Shown: positions 62,648 through 64,000 of the stretch, piece after piece | How positions within the stretch are numbered: position 1 is the stretch's first letter | Layout of the letters: the number at the start of each line of letters is the position of its first letter | Source: Comamonadaceae bacterium | GTDB taxonomy: Bacteria > Pseudomonadota > Gammaproteobacteria > Burkholderiales > Burkholderiaceae_C | DNA: 64,000 nt | Assembly (NCBI GenBank): GCA_947448735.1 | Contig: CANFOS010000012.1 | Location: 1-64,000 of the forward strand | Reading direction: 5' to 3' | Notes under the pieces: generated by a model | Told to the model about the DNA's origin: nothing | Databases searched by the model: none | What the model saw: the letters and a program-made list of their open reading frames with translations, nothing else | Position numbers and translations under genes: made by a program

Positions 62648-64000
62648 ATGCGCATTCTTTGTCTGGGCGGCGGCCCTGCCGGTTTGTACTTTGCCTTGCT
62701 GATGAAGCTGCAAAACCCTGCGCATGTGGTGACCGTGGTGGAGCGTAACCGCCCGTTTGACACCTTCGGCTGGGGCGTGGTGCTGTCAGACCAGACGCTG
62801 GGCAATCTGCGCGCGGCTGACCCCGTCAGCGCACAGCTGATTGGCGATGCGTTCAACCATTGGGACGATGTGGAGATGTTTTTCAAGGGCCGCAGCGTGC
62901 GCTCAGGCGGCCATGGTTTTTGCGGCATTGGGCGCAAAAAACTGCTGAACATCTTGCAAGACCGCTGTATCGCCCTGGGTGTCGACCTGGTGTTTGAAGC
63001 CGATGTACAGGACGACCAGGCACTGGCCAAACAATACAACGCAGACCTGCTGATCGCCTGCGACGGCCTGAACAGCCGGGTGCGCACCCGCTATGCCGAC
63101 ACCTACAAGCCCGATGTGGAACTGCGGCAATGCCGCTTTGTCTGGCTGGGGACGAAGAAAACCTTTGACGCCTTTACCTTTGCGTTTGAGCAAACCGAGC
63201 ATGGCTGGTTTGCAGTACACGCCTACAAGTTTGACGCGGACACCTCCACCTTCATTGTTGAAACACCCGAAGCGGTTTGGAAGGCGCACGGCCTTGACCA
63301 GATGAGCCAGGAGGACGGCATTGCGTTTTGCGAGCGCTTGTTTGCCAAGTACCTGGACGGCAACCCGCTGATGAACAACGCCAACCATGTGCGAGGCTCA
63401 GCGATCTGGATTCGCTTTCCGCGCGTGGTGTGTGAACGCTGGGTGCACCATGAGCAGGTGGACGGCAAACAGGTGCCGATTGTGCTGATGGGCGACGCGG
63501 CGCACACCGCGCATTTTTCGATTGGCAGCGGTACCAAACTGGCGCTGGAAGATGCAATTGAGCTGACGCGCTGCTTTGCCAAGACCAGCGACGTGACAGA
63601 AGCCCTGCAAGCTTACGAAGCGGTACGCTCCGTTGAAGTGCTGAAGATTCAAAACGCAGCGCGTAATTCAACCGAATGGTTTGAAAACGTGGAGCGTTAT
63701 AGCGGTCTGGAGGCGGAGCAGTTTTTCTACTCCATGATGACGCGCTCGCAGCGTATCAGCCACGAAAACCTGCGCGTACGTGATGCGGATTGGCTGGCAG
63801 GCTATGAGCAGTGGCTGGCCAAATCATCGACTTCAAAATTTCCGCCTGCCCCCATGTTGCTGCCCCTGAAGGTTCGCGATGTTCAGCTCAAGAACCGCAT
63901 CGTTGTGTCGCCCATGGCTACCTACAGCGCGGTCGATGGGCTGGTTCAAGACTTCCATTTGGTTCATTTGGGCGCTCGTGCCCTCGGCGGTGCGGCGTTG
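62648..64000 (+). CDS. Bifunctional aryl-CoA monooxygenase/OYE-type reductase (C-terminus beyond window)
   Basis: The 451 visible codons begin [20 protein letters not shown] (FAD-binding GxGxxG), with [33 protein letters not shown] (the DG motif), and [20 protein letters not shown] (GD motif of class A flavin monooxygenases). From about residue 400 a second domain begins ([32 protein letters not shown]), the start of an old-yellow-enzyme reductase. This fusion matches salicylyl-CoA 5-hydroxylase and 2-aminobenzoyl-CoA monooxygenase/reductase, which hydroxylate aryl-CoA thioesters. ATG 62648 fits, with GGAG about 11 nt upstream. Nearby CoA ligases could supply the substrate. Confidence 0.88.
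   Translation, partial: MRILCLGGGPAGLYFALLMKLQNPAHVVTVVERNRPFDTFGWGVVLSDQTLGNLRAADPVSAQLIGDAFNHWDDVEMFFKGRSVRSGGHGFCGIGRKKLLNILQDRCIALGVDLVFEADVQDDQALAKQYNADLLIACDGLNSRVRTRYADTYKPDVELRQCRFVWLGTKKTFDAFTFAFEQTEHGWFAVHAYKFDADTSTFIVETPEAVWKAHGLDQMSQEDGIAFCERLFAKYLDGNPLMNNANHVRGSAIWIRFPRVVCERWVHHEQVDGKQVPIVLMGDAAHTAHFSIGSGTKLALEDAIELTRCFAKTSDVTEALQAYEAVRSVEVLKIQNAARNSTEWFENVERYSGLEAEQFFYSMMTRSQRISHENLRVRDADWLAGYEQWLAKSSTSKFPPAPMLLPLKVRDVQLKNRIVVSPMATYSAVDGLVQDFHLVHLGARALGGAAL

Overview
The window looks like chromosomal DNA of a betaproteobacterium, probably a member of the Burkholderiales and most like Comamonadaceae (Rhodoferax/Polaromonas type). This is inferred from gene content: a C-P lyase operon, many Bug/TctC-type periplasmic solute receptors, a Liv-type ABC system paired with aromatic acyl-CoA ligases, a DUF1840 gene and a bifunctional aryl-CoA monooxygenase. 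No database search was possible. I saw no rRNA, tRNA or CRISPR array.

Region 1 (1-5.3 kb) is accessory. A translationally coupled minus-strand operon encodes a 35-aa membrane peptide, a 371-aa exported protein, a 278-aa exported protein and a large modular protein that runs off the left edge. A 0.56-kb segment is present twice in this operon, and a frameshifted EF-hand-rich remnant lies upstream. An orphan MazE-like antitoxin follows. Region 2 (5.6-22.3 kb) mixes housekeeping genes (purT, srkA, a methyltransferase, a NodIJ-like ABC exporter, a FAH-family hydrolase) with small catabolic operons built around Bug receptors: TetR // SDR-enoyl-CoA hydratase-Bug; FAH // Bug-Bug-ModA-like; and Bug-FMN reductase-ATP-grasp ligase. 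A truncated integrase stub sits between the last two.

Region 3 (22.3-36.6 kb) holds an Ala-rich protein, a small protein, and a Phd/VapC-type toxin-antitoxin pair inserted between two copies of the 3' end of phnM. The complete phosphonate locus follows: phnGHIJKLM on the minus strand, phnF-2H phosphoesterase-phnN on the plus strand, and phnCDE plus a PhnZ-like HD protein on the minus strand. Together they import phosphonates, activate them on ATP-derived ribose, cleave the C-P bond and recycle the ribosyl phosphate to PRPP. Region 4 (36.8-49.7 kb) has htpG, an orphan receiver protein, an RluF-like pseudouridine synthase and the K+-uptake operon (a 34-aa peptide, then kdpFABC-D-E), in which kdpD carries a one-base frameshift, followed by a Crp/Fnr regulator.

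Region 5 (49.8-64 kb) looks like an aromatic or aryl-carboxylate catabolism locus: an AMP-forming acyl-CoA ligase, LivGHMKF transporter, a PaaK-like CoA ligase, two more Bug receptors with a small unknown protein between them, a DUF1840 protein, a 2-oxoglutarate/Fe hydroxylase, and the start of a two-domain aryl-CoA monooxygenase/reductase cut by the right edge. GC-rich intergenic repeats interrupt the liv operon at three junctions.
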